This document shows positions 22,854-24,043 of a DNA stretch of 24,043 nt, one piece after another (position 1 is the stretch's first letter; each line of letters starts with the position of its first letter). Made by a program: the position numbers and the translations under genes. The notes under the pieces are model-generated. The model was not told the DNA's origin and made no database searches. It saw nothing but the letters and a program-made list of their open reading frames with translations. Source of the stretch: Clostridium sp. CAG:253 (GTDB taxonomy: Bacteria; Bacillota; Clostridia; Lachnospirales; Lachnospiraceae); contig FR887307.1 in NCBI GenBank assembly GCA_000436755.1, forward strand, positions 1-24,043. The letters are read 5' to 3'.

Positions 22854-23615
22854 ATGGAAAATTTATTAGATGTACAAAATCTTGGTATTTCTTTTGGTGG
22901 TCTTCGTGCCGTAAACAACTTTAGTATCAACATTAAAAAGGAACAGCTTTACGGACTTATCGGTCCAAATGGTGCCGGAAAAACAACTATTTTCAACCTT
23001 TTGACAGGTGTTTATAAACCTGACAGCGGAAAGATTATTCTCGACGGAAATGACCTCACAGGCAAATCCACAATTGAAATAAACAAATCAGGAGTTGCAA
23101 GAACATTTCAGAATATAAGACTGTTTTCACAGCTCACCGTACTCGACAATGTAAAAACAGGTCTACACAACAATCATCACTATTCAACACTTGACAGCAT
23201 ACTTAGGCTTCCACGTTATCATAAAGTTGAAAAAGAAATGAATGATATTGCTATGGAACTTCTCGAAGTGTTCGGACTAAAAGATGATGCATATGTTGAA
23301 GCACAGAATCTCCCTTATGGACAGCAAAGAAAACTTGAGATTGCACGTGCACTTGCAACAAATCCTAAACTCCTTCTTCTCGACGAACCTGCTGCCGGCA
23401 TGAATCCAAACGAAACAGAAGAATTAATGGATATGATAAAATTTGTAAGAGACCATTTTCATATGACAATTCTTCTCATTGAACATGACATGAAACTTGT
23501 AAGCGGAATATGCGAGCAGCTTACCGTACTTAATTTCGGCGAGGTTCTTGCACAGGGCGATACATCAGACGTGTTAAACAACCCACAGGTTATCAAGGCA
23601 TATTTAGGTGAATAA
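22854..23615 (+). CDS. livG: Branched-chain amino acid ABC ATPase LivG
   Basis: This 253-residue ATPase powers the importer on the cytoplasmic side. The Walker A GPNGAGKTT (37-45), the Q-loop region RTFQNIRLF, the degenerate LivG-type signature LPYGQQRKLEIARAL (153-167), Walker B LLLLDEPAAG (173-182) and the switch His in LLIEHDM are all present. The ATG at 22854 is chosen because AAAGGAGG lies upstream and the product then begins at the family's normal position; the frame is open upstream inside livM. It pairs with LivF, 23 bases downstream, as a heterodimeric motor. Confidence 0.96.
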   Translation: MENLLDVQNLGISFGGLRAVNNFSINIKKEQLYGLIGPNGAGKTTIFNLLTGVYKPDSGKIILDGNDLTGKSTIEINKSGVARTFQNIRLFSQLTVLDNVKTGLHNNHHYSTLDSILRLPRYHKVEKEMNDIAMELLEVFGLKDDAYVEAQNLPYGQQRKLEIARALATNPKLLLLDEPAAGMNPNETEELMDMIKFVRDHFHMTILLIEHDMKLVSGICEQLTVLNFGEVLAQGDTSDVLNNPQVIKAYLGE

Positions 23616-23638
23616 TTATAGAAATGAGGGATAAAATT

Positions 23639-24043
23639 ATGGCGATGCTTGAAGTTAAAGATTTAGAAGTATATTACGGTATGATACAGGCAATCAAAGG
23701 TATCTCTTTTGAAGTAAATAAAGGTGAGGTTATCGCACTTATCGGTGCCAATGGTGCCGGCAAAACTACTACTCTTCACACTATCACCGGTCTTCTCTCT
23801 CCTAAAAAAGGAAGTGTTATTTTCGAGGGAAAGGACATAACAAAGATACCTGCACATAAAATTGTATCAATGGGAATGGCTCATGTTCCCGAAGGCAGAC
23901 GTGTTTTTGCGGATTTAAGCGTGTACGAAAACCTTAAATTAGGTGCATACACACGAAAAGATAAAGAGAATTTAAACAAAGATTTAGAAAATATATACAA
24001 AAGATTTCCAAGACTTGCCGAGAGAAAAAATCAATCAGCAGGT
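23639..24043 (+). CDS. livF: Branched-chain amino acid ABC ATPase LivF (cut by window edge)
   Basis: The first 135 codons of the second ATPase are present; the frame stays open to the window edge. The Walker A motif GANGAGKTT (36-44) and the LivF-type segment HVPEGRRVFADLSVYENLKLGAY are visible. The signature motif, Walker B and the C-terminus lie beyond the window. GAGGG is eight bases before the ATG, and the gene starts 23 bases after livG. Length in the family is about 235 residues, so roughly 100 codons are missing here. Confidence 0.93.
   Translation, partial: MAMLEVKDLEVYYGMIQAIKGISFEVNKGEVIALIGANGAGKTTTLHTITGLLSPKKGSVIFEGKDITKIPAHKIVSMGMAHVPEGRRVFADLSVYENLKLGAYTRKDKENLNKDLENIYKRFPRLAERKNQSAG

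Overview
The window looks like a chromosomal segment of a low-GC, Gram-positive Clostridia member, most likely a gut or rumen Lachnospiraceae (Roseburia, Butyrivibrio or Agathobacter type). The grounds are AT-rich DNA, strong AGGAGG ribosome binding sites, many short lipoprotein signals, a perfect CIRCE element, a maltodextrin ABC operon without its own ATPase, and an AAA-ATPase/PD-(D/E)XK gene of a kind common in these genomes. The genus is an inference. I saw no rRNA, tRNA, IS element, phage gene or CRISPR array.

Layout, left to right. (1) 1-810: a terminator and an unrecognised two-TM membrane protein (minus). (2) 983-9102 and on to 12551: an alpha-glucan block. glgP (minus) is divergent from an AraC regulator (plus). 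An AAA-ATPase/nuclease-like gene (minus) interrupts the block. Then come malQ, a LacI regulator, two maltose-type permeases and a maltose-type binding lipoprotein. Transcription runs malE-malF-malG-lacI-malQ leftwards, from a promoter at 12523-12551 followed by three tandem 12-bp operator-like units, to a strong terminator at 6484-6520. (3) 12592-15450: a stress and ion block (all minus): corA-like transporter, hsp20 under a perfect CIRCE/HrcA operator, and a class B dnaJ. (4) 15535-19371: a plus-strand cluster of a TAXI-type binding lipoprotein, a GltS-type glutamate symporter, a 65-residue protein with a duplicated peptide motif, and a MATE transporter. (5) 19481 to the right edge: a branched-chain amino-acid ABC operon, livK-livH-livM-livG-livF, with livF cut by the window edge.

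How the genes work together. The mal genes probably import malto-oligosaccharides, MalQ rearranges them, and GlgP phosphorolyses the chains to glucose-1-phosphate. The ABC ATPase must be supplied from elsewhere. The liv operon is a complete importer apart from the truncated livF.

The least ordinary part is the TAXI-GltS-small protein trio. TAXI receptors normally serve TRAP permeases, but here one lies four bases upstream of a secondary glutamate symporter and no TRAP permease is present. The following small gene carries the same ~13-residue motif twice, with synonymous codon drift between the copies. This is the best candidate for an undescribed system in the window. Several structured intergenic regions (araC leader, livK-livH gap, glgP leader and 3' end) are also listed.
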